A DNA stretch of 26,854 bases, taken from contig JAPKCL010000008.1 in the NCBI GenBank assembly GCA_028822955.1, positions 1-26,854 on the forward strand. Direction: 5' to 3'. This stretch comes from Candidatus Poseidoniaceae archaeon. Its GTDB lineage: Archaea > Thermoplasmatota > Poseidoniia > Poseidoniales > Poseidoniaceae. Positions 18,059 to 25,998 of this stretch are shown here, piece by piece. The notes below the pieces were generated by a model. The model was not told where the DNA came from. It made no database searches and saw only the letters and a program-made list of their open reading frames with translations. Each line of letters opens with the position of its first letter. Within the stretch, counting starts at the first letter, position 1. The position numbers and the translations under genes are program-made.

Positions 18059-18298
18059 TTAAATTGCGGTAGGAGCAACATGTCCTTCTTTTTTGTCTTC
18101 AGGCTTACGTACACGTGACCAGACTCCACCCATTAATTCATCATGGTGATTTCCACAGTAATGAAATCGGCGGTATGCTTCTCGAAAAGAATAGGCTTTT
18201 TTGCCAGTAGCAACAAGGAAACCCTCTGGTGAAAGGCGTGATACAATGGTTCCTTCTTCCCCACATCCGAGGAAATCACACACTGTCAAGCCGCCCAT
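18059..18298 (-). CDS. Small putative zinc-binding protein
   Basis: 79 residues. Cys7 and Cys12 (VCDFLGC) near the N-terminus and a second cluster HYCGNHHDE at about 46-54 give a possible Cys2-Cys/His zinc site on a short beta hairpin. The tail is basic. No Shine-Dalgarno site precedes ATG 18298, so it may be leaderless. It lies alone between the giant surface protein gene and the biotin carrier, on the same strand as both. No family is recognised; the metal site is inferred from residue spacing only. Confidence 0.6.
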   Translation of the reverse strand: MGGLTVCDFLGCGEEGTIVSRLSPEGFLVATGKKAYSFREAYRRFHYCGNHHDELMGGVWSRVRKPEDKKEGHVAPTAI

Positions 18299-18371
18299 GA
18301 TAGTGTTAGAGGCTTACAGGTCTTTAATGGTCGTATCATACCCGAATGTTTTGCATGAGGTCCAACAGAAA

Positions 18372-18773
18372 TCATTCAGCTTCTAGAATTGGCTCAATAA
18401 CAACCAGTGGAATGTTTGCTTCAATTGCCTGTCCTTCTTCACAATTCACTGAGATGACCGTTCCTGATACAGGTGCTTGAATTTCATTTTGCATTTTCAT
18501 GGCTTCGAGAATGAGAATCACTTGACCTTCAACAACTTCGTCACCAACATTGACTTCGACAGTGACGACTTTCCCAGGGATATTTGCTGAAACTGTACCC
18601 GACTTTTTCTTTTTTCCACTGGTGTTTCTTTTCTTTTTCGTCACAGGTGCTGCATCAGGTATTTCGATTTGGAATGTTTTTCCTTCAACAGTGGCGGACC
18701 AAGAAGTTCCTTCACCTTCAATGAGGACTTCAAATTCGGTTCCGTCAACGATCACTTTTCTTGTTTCAGTCAT
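18372..18773 (-). CDS. Biotin carboxyl carrier protein of an acyl-CoA carboxylase
   Basis: 133 residues. The C-terminal 70 residues form a biotinyl/lipoyl domain with the canonical biotinylation motif EAMKM, whose Lys carries biotin. The domain runs from ANIPGKVVTVEVNVGDEV to the end and contains the second hairpin (IQAPVSGTV). A Lys-rich linker (TKKKRNTSGKKKKSG) joins it to an N-terminal beta segment, as in BCCPs of decarboxylase and propionyl-CoA carboxylase complexes. It shuttles CO2 from biotin carboxylase to the carboxyltransferase. It starts just after the small gene at 18778-18972 and near pccB, consistent with one operon. Confidence 0.93.
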   Translation of the reverse strand: MTETRKVIVDGTEFEVLIEGEGTSWSATVEGKTFQIEIPDAAPVTKKKRNTSGKKKKSGTVSANIPGKVVTVEVNVGDEVVEGQVILILEAMKMQNEIQAPVSGTVISVNCEEGQAIEANIPLVVIEPILEAE

Positions 18774-18777
18774 AATT

Positions 18778-18972
18778 TCACTTCCAAGGTGAGCGGCTTG
18801 CTCGTTTCAGCATTAATGAGGAAAGGCCCATATTCATTCTTCGATGGTCTTGAGACCATGCAAGGCCAGGCTTACGGGCGACTTGACCAGGGTCATCTCC
18901 ACTTTGTGAGAGTAGTGAATAGACTGCAGCAATTGCTGCCATCCGTAGAGTCTCTTCATCGTGGTTTGACAT
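18778..18972 (-). CDS. Small acyl-CoA carboxylase subunit, epsilon/MmdE-like (tentative)
   Basis: 64 residues between pccB and the biotin carrier, 9 nt after pccB and 4 nt before the carrier. The N-terminus has an Ala-rich helix (LRMAAIAAVYSLLSQ) and the C-terminus has a Trp followed by Arg-containing sequence (LAWSQDHRRMNMG). This combination resembles the small delta-tail/epsilon subunits of methylmalonyl-CoA decarboxylase and acyl-CoA carboxylases, which stabilise the complex. GAGG lies about 8 nt upstream of ATG 18972. The gene is credible from spacing and position; the family link is a pattern match by eye. Confidence 0.62.
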   Translation of the reverse strand: MSNHDEETLRMAAIAAVYSLLSQSGDDPGQVARKPGLAWSQDHRRMNMGLSSLMLKRASRSPWK

Positions 18973-18981
18973 ATAAACGCC

Positions 18982-20535
18982 TCAAAGTGGGATATTTCCA
19001 TGCTTTCGAGCAGGACGTAATTCTTCTTTATCAATTAACATCTCAAGTGCACGGCAGAGCTTACTTCGAGTTTGATTTGGCTCGATGACATCGTCCAGAT
19101 ATCCAAGTGCAGCAGCAGTGTACGGGTTTGCAAATTTCTCATTAAAATCTTCAGTTAGTCTTTGGCGTTCTTGTTCAGGGTTTCGTGAGTTTGAAATTCG
19201 CTTTCGATGAATTATTTCTACTGCACCGTCTGCACCCATAACCGCAATTTCACCGGTTGGCCATGCGACATTGTAATCTCCACGGATGTGCTTTGATGAC
19301 ATGACGTCGTATGCACCACCGTAGGCTTTTCGAAGAATAACTGTGAGTTTAGGGACAGTTGCTTCAGCATATGCATAGAGTAATTTGGCTCCGTGACGAA
19401 TAATTCCGCCCCATTCTTGACTTGTACCCGGTAAGAAACCTGGGACATCTTCAAGGGTAATGATTGGAATGTTAAACGCATCACAAAAACGGACAAAACG
19501 TGCTGCCTTGTCGCTTGCATCGATATCCAAACATCCTGCTAACACCTTCGGTTGATTCGCTACAACACCGACGGTATGACTACCAAGGTGACCAAAACCG
19601 ATGACGATATTTTGTGCCCAATCTGCTTGAACTTCGAGGAAAGCACCATCGTCCAGGATTTCTGAGATGACATCAAGAACATCGTATGCTTTTGTCGCTT
19701 GGTCTGGCATAATGGTGTCAAGTGCTTCACAAGAACGGTCAATAGGATCGCTGGTCTTCTTATCCGGTGGTCGTTCAAGATTGTTTTGTGGAAGCAAGTC
19801 ACATAAATCTCGGGCTAATTGAATTGCAGCTTCATCATCAGGTGCTGAAAAGTGAGAGACTCCAGACTTGGTGCCGTGCGTTGATGCACCGCCTAAGTCT
19901 TCAAAGTTCACTTCTTCATTTGTTACTGTTTTGATAACTTCAGGACCTGTAATGAACATGTATGAAGATTCTTCTACCATGATGACAAAATCGGTAATCG
20001 CTGGGGAATAGACTGCTCCACCTGCACACGGGCCCATGATGACGGATATTTGAGGTACGACGCCAGAGGCGCGAACGTTTCTGAAAAAGATTTCAGCATA
20101 ACTTCCTAAAGAGGCAACTCCTTCCTGAATCCGTGCGCCACCAGAGTCGTTCAAACCGATGACAGGGCGTCCTGTTTTGAGTGCCATATCGAGAACTTTA
20201 CAGATTTTGAGTCCGTGCATTTCACCCAGTGAGCCACCATAGGCGGTGAAATCTTGAGCAAAAGTAAACACTTGTCTGCCGTTGATTGAACCGTGTCCAG
20301 TAACGACACCGTCGCCTGGAATGATATCCTTGTCCATGCCGAAATCTCGGCAACGATGCTCAACCAAAGCATCAAGCTCTTGGAATGTGCCTTCATCAAG
20401 TAAGACATCGATGCGTTCACGGGCCGTCATTTTGCCCTTGCCGTGTTGACGGTCAATTCGGTCTTGGCCTCCGCCCATTTCGCTGCGAGATTTACGATTT
20501 CGCAAATCTTGGAGTCGTTCATCTGATGATGTCAT
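18982..20535 (-). CDS. pccB: Propionyl-CoA/acyl-CoA carboxylase carboxyltransferase (beta) subunit
   Basis: 517 residues, the usual length. It transfers carboxyl from biotin to propionyl-CoA (or acetyl-CoA) to form methylmalonyl-CoA (malonyl-CoA). Clear family motifs include GKGKMTARERIDVLLD, the acyl-CoA site GLNDSGGARIQEGVASL, the oxyanion loop GPCAGGAVYSPAITDF, FITGPEVIKTVT, and the C-terminal RPARKHGNIPL. The biotin-side region shows EDVPGFLPGTSQEWGGIIRHGAKLLYAYAEA (given as the span 19360-19455). Substrate choice cannot be read from motifs, but the adjacent methylmalonyl-CoA mutase genes favour propionyl-CoA. The biotin carboxylase is not in the window. It shares a 216-nt divergent promoter region with the mutase gene. 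Confidence 0.94.
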   Translation of the reverse strand: MTSSDERLQDLRNRKSRSEMGGGQDRIDRQHGKGKMTARERIDVLLDEGTFQELDALVEHRCRDFGMDKDIIPGDGVVTGHGSINGRQVFTFAQDFTAYGGSLGEMHGLKICKVLDMALKTGRPVIGLNDSGGARIQEGVASLGSYAEIFFRNVRASGVVPQISVIMGPCAGGAVYSPAITDFVIMVEESSYMFITGPEVIKTVTNEEVNFEDLGGASTHGTKSGVSHFSAPDDEAAIQLARDLCDLLPQNNLERPPDKKTSDPIDRSCEALDTIMPDQATKAYDVLDVISEILDDGAFLEVQADWAQNIVIGFGHLGSHTVGVVANQPKVLAGCLDIDASDKAARFVRFCDAFNIPIITLEDVPGFLPGTSQEWGGIIRHGAKLLYAYAEATVPKLTVILRKAYGGAYDVMSSKHIRGDYNVAWPTGEIAVMGADGAVEIIHRKRISNSRNPEQERQRLTEDFNEKFANPYTAAALGYLDDVIEPNQTRSKLCRALEMLIDKEELRPARKHGNIPL

Positions 20536-20636
20536 AGGCTTCCCAATGGGGTCTACGGAAAACCCGCCCTTATGCGTTGCCTTTGGTTCCGGTCCAAGGA
20601 AGCGTTCTCAAGACCGTTCAATAAAAGCGTTTTTTT

Positions 20637-20647
20637 GGTTTGAAACC
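20637..20647. promoter_or_regulatory. Perfect inverted repeat in the pccB-mutase divergent promoter
   Basis: GGTTTGAAACC is a perfect 5-bp inverted repeat around one base, about 100 bp from each gene start. A TATA-like CGCTTTTATTG (minus strand, about 20619-20629) lies beside it and could drive pccB. A shared operator for both arms of the propionate module is plausible but rests on sequence symmetry only. Confidence 0.3.
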
Positions 20648-20728
20648 ACAGTCTTTCCTTCATTTTTGTAGAAGCACATGGGCCGTGAAAAATGCGGGCA
20701 TGAATACGTCCCAAGGGGTGTGTTGATA

Positions 20729-20744
20729 GGGAGGTGATGCCTCC
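20729..20744 (+). promoter_or_regulatory. Shine-Dalgarno inside a small hairpin before the mutase B12 subunit
   Basis: GGGAGGTGATGCCTCC places a strong ribosome site (GGAGG, 20730-20734) in a 5-bp stem with CCTCC (20740-20744) and a TGATG loop. The ATG at 20737 is in frame but only two nt from GGAGG. The ATG at 20752 starts the family-like N-terminus but is 17 nt away, unless the hairpin shortens or blocks the distance. It may tune translation. Confidence 0.35.
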
Positions 20745-20751
20745 AACAACC

Positions 20752-21198
20752 ATGAGCGAACCGTGGCGAATCGTGGTTGCAAAGCCCGGCTTAGACGGGC
20801 ACGACCGAGGTGCTAAAGTCGTTGCACGAGCATTACGTGATGCCGGAAACGAAGTCATCTACACAGGTTTGCGCCGTAGTGCCCAACAAATTGTCGATAC
20901 CGTGCGTGACGAGGATGCGCGCTTTCTCGGGCTTTCTTCTCTTTCTGGTGCACATGAACATCTTTTCCCAAAGGTCTGTGAACTCTTGAAGCAACAAGGG
21001 CTCAACGATGTGATCGTATTCGGTGGAGGGATAATTCCACTCGGTGACCGTGAACCTTTGTATGCCTGTGGAATACGAGCTATTTTTGGTCCTGGTACGC
21101 CCACTTCTGAGATTTTAGAATTTATAGAACAGGCTACACAGTTGGAAAATACTGGCGTTGGCCAAGACAGCGATTGGTATTGGACCTCATCGCCATGA
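20752..21198 (+). CDS. Methylmalonyl-CoA mutase, B12-binding small subunit
   Basis: 148 residues from ATG 20752 (start could be 20737, adding MPPTT). The cobalamin-binding motif KPGLDGHDRGAK holds the Asp-x-His-x-x-Gly lower ligand, followed by SLSGAHEH and GGGIIP, all standard for the adenosylcobalamin domain. In archaea and some bacteria this domain is a separate chain that pairs with a catalytic chain to convert methylmalonyl-CoA to succinyl-CoA. The catalytic chain is absent from the window. meaB follows after 9 nt, and the carboxylase genes diverge upstream, so the cluster represents propionyl-CoA to succinyl-CoA metabolism. Confidence 0.94.
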   Translation: MSEPWRIVVAKPGLDGHDRGAKVVARALRDAGNEVIYTGLRRSAQQIVDTVRDEDARFLGLSSLSGAHEHLFPKVCELLKQQGLNDVIVFGGGIIPLGDREPLYACGIRAIFGPGTPTSEILEFIEQATQLENTGVGQDSDWYWTSSP

Positions 21199-21207
21199 GG
21201 TGATGGG

Positions 21208-22119
21208 ATGACGTTCGAGATCCTTGAGTCGGCTAAATCTGGCGACCGTCGTTCACTTGCGCGAACATTAAGCGCTCTTGAAAATGGTTTAGTCAAGATC
21301 GACGAAGTTCTCGATACAATTGGTTCAGTCCCCCTTCCTACCAACTCAGACTGGCAAACTTTGGCTATTACGGGAGCACCAGGCGTTGGCAAATCATGCC
21401 TTCTTGACGGATTACTACGCTCATGGGCAGAACAAGGAATTCGTGTCGCAGTCTTGGCCGTCGACCCTTCATCTCCACGGACAGGTGGCGCTTTGCTCGG
21501 TGACCGAGTACGAATGACTGTTGTCGATGACAAGGAGTTGAATGAATTAATTTATTTGCGTTCAGTTGCCACTCGTAAAGCATCAGGAAGTGTCCCAGTC
21601 ATTGTTGAAGACATGACCAAAGTTCTCCTTGCTTTAGGTTGGCAGCGAGTGATTATTGAGACGGTTGGAGCAGGACAGTCCGAAGTGAGGTGTGCAGCAT
21701 TAGCAGACCGAATTGTGGTCGTCGAAGGGCCAGCACGCGGCGATGGTATACAGGCTGAAAAAGCAGGCTTACTGGAATTAGCAGATGCAGTTTTGGTCAA
21801 CAAGTCTGATTTGCCTGGAGCAGAAATTCATGCGGATGAAATCCGAGAGTCGTTTGAATTAGGGGCGGGGAGTACGCCGCCCGTACTCTTGACTTCTGCC
21901 TTACATGGCAGTGGTATTGCGGAGGCTGCAGAAATGCTCCTGATACTCTCATCGTCCGGTCGTTCAACACGTGCTCGATGGCGTGAACGCCTTTTAGCAT
22001 ACCATGAGCGAACAATCCTCGAATCTCCTCAACTCGATGAATTACTTGAGAAACTGGCGAAGGGTTCAATTCTCTTAGATGAAGCGTTACACATTATTGG
22101 TGGTGAACACAATGAGTGA
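21208..22119 (+). CDS. meaB: MeaB/ArgK-type GTPase chaperone of methylmalonyl-CoA mutase
   Basis: 303 residues, slightly shorter than usual (about 320-340). It carries Walker A (GAPGVGKS), the family sequence LAVDPSSPRTGGALLGDRVRM, the switch region ETVGAGQSE and the guanine-specifying VNKSD. MeaB loads and protects adenosylcobalamin on the mutase. GAGGTGATGGG directly precedes the ATG. It follows the B12 subunit gene by 9 nt and overlaps the next gene by 8 nt, so three genes form a tight operon. Confidence 0.94.
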   Translation: MTFEILESAKSGDRRSLARTLSALENGLVKIDEVLDTIGSVPLPTNSDWQTLAITGAPGVGKSCLLDGLLRSWAEQGIRVAVLAVDPSSPRTGGALLGDRVRMTVVDDKELNELIYLRSVATRKASGSVPVIVEDMTKVLLALGWQRVIIETVGAGQSEVRCAALADRIVVVEGPARGDGIQAEKAGLLELADAVLVNKSDLPGAEIHADEIRESFELGAGSTPPVLLTSALHGSGIAEAAEMLLILSSSGRSTRARWRERLLAYHERTILESPQLDELLEKLAKGSILLDEALHIIGGEHNE

Positions 22120-22735
22120 ACATGTGGAATTAACAAACCCAGTTGAATTATCAGTTGGTGGAATGGGTGGACATGTTTTCCGCCGCTCAATACATGTTGG
22201 TATGTCCTTTCTCCCCTTCATATTTTTTGAGTATACCCAATCACTTTCCGACTTCGTTGATTTAACAGTACCACAGTTTATGTCAAGCATGGTTTTTTTA
22301 CTGTTTCTTTTGGAAGGACTTCGCCTTGGATTTGGGATCACAATCTATGGCCAAAGAGAGTATGAAGCGAGACAAATTTCCGCCTTAGGTTGGGGTGCAT
22401 TTGGCATTGGGCTGGTCTTTTTGTTGGCTCCAGTCGAAGCGTATGCGTGGCCGATTATTCTTTCTTTATCCTTAGGTGACCCCTTTCTTGGTGAGATGAG
22501 GCGACGAGGGATTGACACTCGTAATGTGATTGTTTCCTCCGTTGTCTTCTTATTCTTTGTTTGGGTCGCATGTTGGCACTTCTTTGCAACACCATTGTGG
22601 CTCGCTTTTTTGTTTGCACCATTGTGTGTAGCATCTGAATGGCCCCGTCTACGGTACATCGATGATAACGCAACCATGGTCCTCATTCCACTCGGTATGA
22701 TTTTACTGCTCGAGCCCTTTCTCCAACTGATGTAA
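22112..22735 (+). CDS. Multi-pass membrane protein, dolichol/phytol/diacylglycerol kinase-like
   Basis: 207 residues from ATG 22112, which overlaps the meaB stop (ATGAGTGA). The start at 22079 would overlap meaB more and gives an odd N-terminus. There are about six hydrophobic helices. Near the N-terminus, GHVFRRSIHVGMSF resembles the 'RRK..H' motif, and later LSLGDPFLGEMRRRG resembles the 'GD......G' motif of the SEC59/VTE5/DGK1 CTP-dependent lipid kinases. These phosphorylate isoprenoid alcohols or diacylglycerol at membranes. In archaea a polyprenol or geranylgeraniol substrate would fit, but that is inference. The link to the methylmalonyl-CoA genes is not obvious. Confidence 0.62.
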   Translation: MSEHVELTNPVELSVGGMGGHVFRRSIHVGMSFLPFIFFEYTQSLSDFVDLTVPQFMSSMVFLLFLLEGLRLGFGITIYGQREYEARQISALGWGAFGIGLVFLLAPVEAYAWPIILSLSLGDPFLGEMRRRGIDTRNVIVSSVVFLFFVWVACWHFFATPLWLAFLFAPLCVASEWPRLRYIDDNATMVLIPLGMILLLEPFLQLM

Positions 22736-22806
22736 TCAAAATATGTGTAGAAGTTGACTCAATATGTTCAAATGATGGTTAGCATTGGCAAGGTTGAGGG
22801 ATACAG

Positions 22807-22923
22807 ATGAGTGAAGAGACCAAGGATTCAGCACCACCACAAATCGCCTATTTTGTCGTGTTTTCTCTCGGTATCATTTTCCTCGCAATCTCCATGGTCA
22901 GATATCCTCTTTGGGGCCTTTGA
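22807..22923 (+). CDS. 38-residue single-pass membrane protein
   Basis: ATG 22807 is preceded by GAGGG six nt upstream and opens 38 codons to TGA 22921-22923. A polar N-terminus (MSEETKDSAPPQ) precedes one hydrophobic helix (IAYFVVFSLGIIFLAISMV) and a short RYPLWGL tail. The orientation N-in or N-out is not clear. It lies 43 nt before the amidotransferase gene and 71 nt after the kinase-like gene. Ribosome site, clean helix and lack of overlap make it a credible small gene of unknown role. Confidence 0.62.
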   Translation: MSEETKDSAPPQIAYFVVFSLGIIFLAISMVRYPLWGL

Positions 22924-22966
22924 TTTCTAAGGGATGCTTGAAGAAGGTCGTCGCTTTGGTCGCCTT

Positions 22967-24751
22967 ATGTGTGGCATAGGTGGGATGTTCGGTGAACCGG
23001 ACCCTGCTGTTGTTCAAAAGATGAATATACTTCTGCACCACCGTGGACCAAATGGAAATGGTGTCTGGTCAGATGACCATATCTCACTCGGACATACTCG
23101 GTTAGCCATTGTTGATTTAGCTGGAAGCGACCAACCTTTGTTTGGCTCTGCAAGCGAAGTTTTAGTTGCAAATGGGGAGATTTACAACTACCGAGAGATT
23201 CGTTCACAGCATCCCTCTTTTTCCTGGAAAACACAAGGTGATTCCGAGGCGATCTTGGCACTTCTTGATGCCGCCAAGTCGAAGAATTCCGGCGTGTTAA
23301 GTGCCCGGCAACACGCACAATGGATTTCACAATTGAATGGAATGTACGCCTTTGCTCTTTGGGATTCCGAGACTCGACATTTACTTTTAGCGCGCGACCC
23401 ACTTGGAATTAAGCCACTTGTACGGACATCAGTTGACGGTTCACTTCTCTTTGCTAGTGAAAGTAAAGCGTTGCGTGCACATGAAAACCATGTCCCTGTA
23501 CTCGATGAGGAAGCACTCGTTGCTCGCCTTGCATGGGAATACCCGCTCGACGGTACTACGTTACTCAAGGGTGTCACCCAAATCCGTCCAGGGACTGTTG
23601 AAGTTTGGGCATTAGACCTTGAAGGTAAAGCCAAACTCTTCGACCGTGCCACCATCGAACAACAAAAAGTCAGTCCATTGAATACATGGGGGCCTGAAAC
23701 CGATGCTGAATTCCTTCTCGAAACATTTGTTGAAGGTGTTTCAGAACGACTTATGTCAGAAGTACCAGTTGGAATTGTTCTTTCTGGTGGACTTGATTCT
23801 TCATTGGTGGCAGCAGTTGCACACGAGGCAGCAGAACGTGCTCATCAACCGGTCCCTGCTTGTTGGACGGTCGCTGAAAGTGAAGAGAACCCTGATTGGA
23901 TTGCCGCAGAAGAAGTAGCTTCATCTTTTGATTTGGTCCACCATCAACATATTCTCGAACCTGATTCATTTGACACACTCCTTCCTGATTTGTCTTGGCA
24001 CGGTGAAGACCTTGACGTAACCGTCCTTTTTTTCCAACCACTTTTCCAAAAGATGTCTCAACATGTAACGGTTGGATTATGCGGACAAGGGGCAGATGAG
24101 TTGCACGCCGGTTATCCACGCTATCGTGACCTTAAGACTCATGGCGAAGTTATTGACGCTCGGTTAGCATCGATGGAACACCCTTTTGCACGTCAAATAG
24201 AAAATGAAACATTACCTCTCGGTGAAAAATGGTATGCAAAGGGCCACGCCGGCAGTAGCCATACTGGTTCACTGGAAGAATTCCTTCAATTCGAACTTGA
24301 CCATGGACAACTTTCAAATTTCCAATTACGATTAGTCGACCGCCATTCAATGGCTCACTCATTGGAAGTTCGAGTTCCGTTCCTTTCCAAGTCACATCGT
24401 CAAGCCAGTCATAATTTACCGATGGAGTGGCGACTTCCTTCCAACGGCGATGAAAAACTGGCCTTGCGAGCAGCAGCATCGCTTACTTCGTTGCCAAAAC
24501 ATATCGTTCGTCGCCCGAAATTACCTGCAGGTCGAGCAACTTCGCCAACTTTAATCGATAATCTCCTCGCAGAATACAAGCCTCAAACCGATGCTCTTTT
24601 ACAGCGTTACCCATTACTTTCCGGGGCTTTAAAGACACAGCCTGATATAGCCCTGGGCTTAGGAATGTTCGAGGCAGTTCATATTTTGGACAGAGGGTCG
24701 CGTAAACCTACAGGTTCCACAATGGAGTTACTCAGCGAGGTGATGAATTGA
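22967..24751 (+). CDS. asnB: Asparagine synthase (glutamine-hydrolysing) family, AsnB
   Basis: 594 residues from ATG 22967, chosen because class II amidotransferases begin MCGI: the Cys becomes the N-terminal nucleophile after Met removal. The glutaminase half shows HRGPNGNGVW, TRLAIVDLAG and NGEIYNYREIR. The synthetase half has the ATP pyrophosphatase loop SGGLDSSLVAA and GLCGQGADELHAGYPRY, both complete. It would make asparagine from aspartate, glutamine and ATP. AsnB relatives also amidate or ligate other carboxylates, and the 4-nt overlap with a GshA-like ATP-grasp gene raises that alternative. No strong ribosome site precedes it. Confidence 0.92.
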   Translation: MCGIGGMFGEPDPAVVQKMNILLHHRGPNGNGVWSDDHISLGHTRLAIVDLAGSDQPLFGSASEVLVANGEIYNYREIRSQHPSFSWKTQGDSEAILALLDAAKSKNSGVLSARQHAQWISQLNGMYAFALWDSETRHLLLARDPLGIKPLVRTSVDGSLLFASESKALRAHENHVPVLDEEALVARLAWEYPLDGTTLLKGVTQIRPGTVEVWALDLEGKAKLFDRATIEQQKVSPLNTWGPETDAEFLLETFVEGVSERLMSEVPVGIVLSGGLDSSLVAAVAHEAAERAHQPVPACWTVAESEENPDWIAAEEVASSFDLVHHQHILEPDSFDTLLPDLSWHGEDLDVTVLFFQPLFQKMSQHVTVGLCGQGADELHAGYPRYRDLKTHGEVIDARLASMEHPFARQIENETLPLGEKWYAKGHAGSSHTGSLEEFLQFELDHGQLSNFQLRLVDRHSMAHSLEVRVPFLSKSHRQASHNLPMEWRLPSNGDEKLALRAAASLTSLPKHIVRRPKLPAGRATSPTLIDNLLAEYKPQTDALLQRYPLLSGALKTQPDIALGLGMFEAVHILDRGSRKPTGSTMELLSEVMN

Positions 24752-25965
24752 CATTTGTACATAAATTAGCACCGTTGCTTGAAAGTAAGCGTGAAGAAAT
24801 CACCGCATGGATGTCACAGAAAAGAAGTGAAGTGCCGATTCCAATCTATGGCAGTGTGGATATTCGAGATGCTGGTTGGAAAATCAGTGTCGTTGATGCA
24901 AATCACTTTCCAGCAGGTTTTAACAACGTTTCCGATGAAGACAAGCCATCCCTTGGTGCACTTCTCCAAACTCATATTTTACGTGAATACACCGACTGCG
25001 AATGGGTCCATCTTTATCCTGAATCACACACTCGAAACAAAGGGTATATCGAAAACCTCATCGCTTTGAAAGAGTTATTGGAAATCGCAGGGTTCCGTTG
25101 CACAGTCGGTTCAGTTGATTTTGTAGAATTGGGTCACCTCATCGGTCTTTCAGGTGCATTAAAACTCGATCAAGTCAAATCAGCACAAAAAGACGGAAAA
25201 GAAATTCTCTTAATCGATGGGAAAACGCCAGACTTGATTCTTTTGAATAATGATTTGACTGACGGCATTATTGAAGGTCTCGGCAATCAACTTGTATCCC
25301 CACCTCCTTCGATGGGCTGGCACCGTAGAAGGAAATCTCAGCATTATGAAGTTCTTCGCGAATATGTTGAGGAGATTTCTCAAATGCTCGGCATCGACCC
25401 GTGGCACTTCATGGCAGATTGGTTTGTTTCGAAAAATAAATGCTTGGAGAAAGAAGCATGTCGCATCGAACTCGCTGCTGAAGTTGACACGTTTTTGGAA
25501 CAGCTTCGTCAAAAGTATTTGCAACTCGGGGTTGAAAGAGACCCGGTAGCCTTCATAAAAAACGATCGAGGTACGTATGGACTCGGAATCATGACCGTTC
25601 GAAGTGGGAGCGAATTGTTACAACTCTCAAACCGTAAAATGAACCGCCTAATGTATTCCAAAGGCGGTGTTGATGTTGAGAACTTCCTCATACAGGAAGG
25701 AATTCCGACCATTTTGGAAAACGATGAAGGTGCTCCAGTTGAACCCGTCGTCTATTTGGTTGATGGGCAGGCTGCTTCATGGTTCTATAGAATCAATTCG
25801 AAGAAGTCTGATATCGATAATCTGAATTCTCCAAGTGCTCGATTTGAATCCTTTTCACAATCGGGTGGCCAATACGGTGAACATGCCCATGGTTGGCACG
25901 CCTTAGTAGCAGAACTTTCGATGTTGGCAATGGGCAAGGAATTGCTTTCATATGGTCATCAATAA
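24748..25965 (+). CDS. GshA-like ATP-grasp ligase (proteobacterial-type glutamate-cysteine ligase family)
   Basis: 405 residues starting at TTG 24748, inside the TTGA overlap with asnB; GAGGTGAT lies just upstream and there is no in-frame ATG near the conserved N-terminus. The early motif YGSVDIRDAGWKISVVDANH plus FPAGFNN and the late KNDRGTYGLGIMTV match what I recall of the Acidithiobacillus-type glutamate-cysteine ligase (GshA) family, in which the latter is the ATP-grasp loop. The known reaction ligates Glu to Cys through the gamma carboxyl. No GshB lies nearby, so the product may be gamma-glutamylcysteine or another peptide. The coupled asnB suggests joint action, which is inference. Confidence 0.72.
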   Translation: MTFVHKLAPLLESKREEITAWMSQKRSEVPIPIYGSVDIRDAGWKISVVDANHFPAGFNNVSDEDKPSLGALLQTHILREYTDCEWVHLYPESHTRNKGYIENLIALKELLEIAGFRCTVGSVDFVELGHLIGLSGALKLDQVKSAQKDGKEILLIDGKTPDLILLNNDLTDGIIEGLGNQLVSPPPSMGWHRRRKSQHYEVLREYVEEISQMLGIDPWHFMADWFVSKNKCLEKEACRIELAAEVDTFLEQLRQKYLQLGVERDPVAFIKNDRGTYGLGIMTVRSGSELLQLSNRKMNRLMYSKGGVDVENFLIQEGIPTILENDEGAPVEPVVYLVDGQAASWFYRINSKKSDIDNLNSPSARFESFSQSGGQYGEHAHGWHALVAELSMLAMGKELLSYGHQ

Positions 25966-25998
25966 CATCCGTTCTTGCTAAGGTCAGGACCTCCTCGT

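Noticed and set aside
20859..21533. 224-codon minus-strand open frame.
   Set aside because: It is antisense to the B12-binding subunit and meaB, both unmistakable; no family features on the minus strand.
22345..22686. 113-codon minus-strand frame rich in Lys and Arg.
   Set aside because: Antisense of the hydrophobic helices of the kinase-like gene; no ribosome site.
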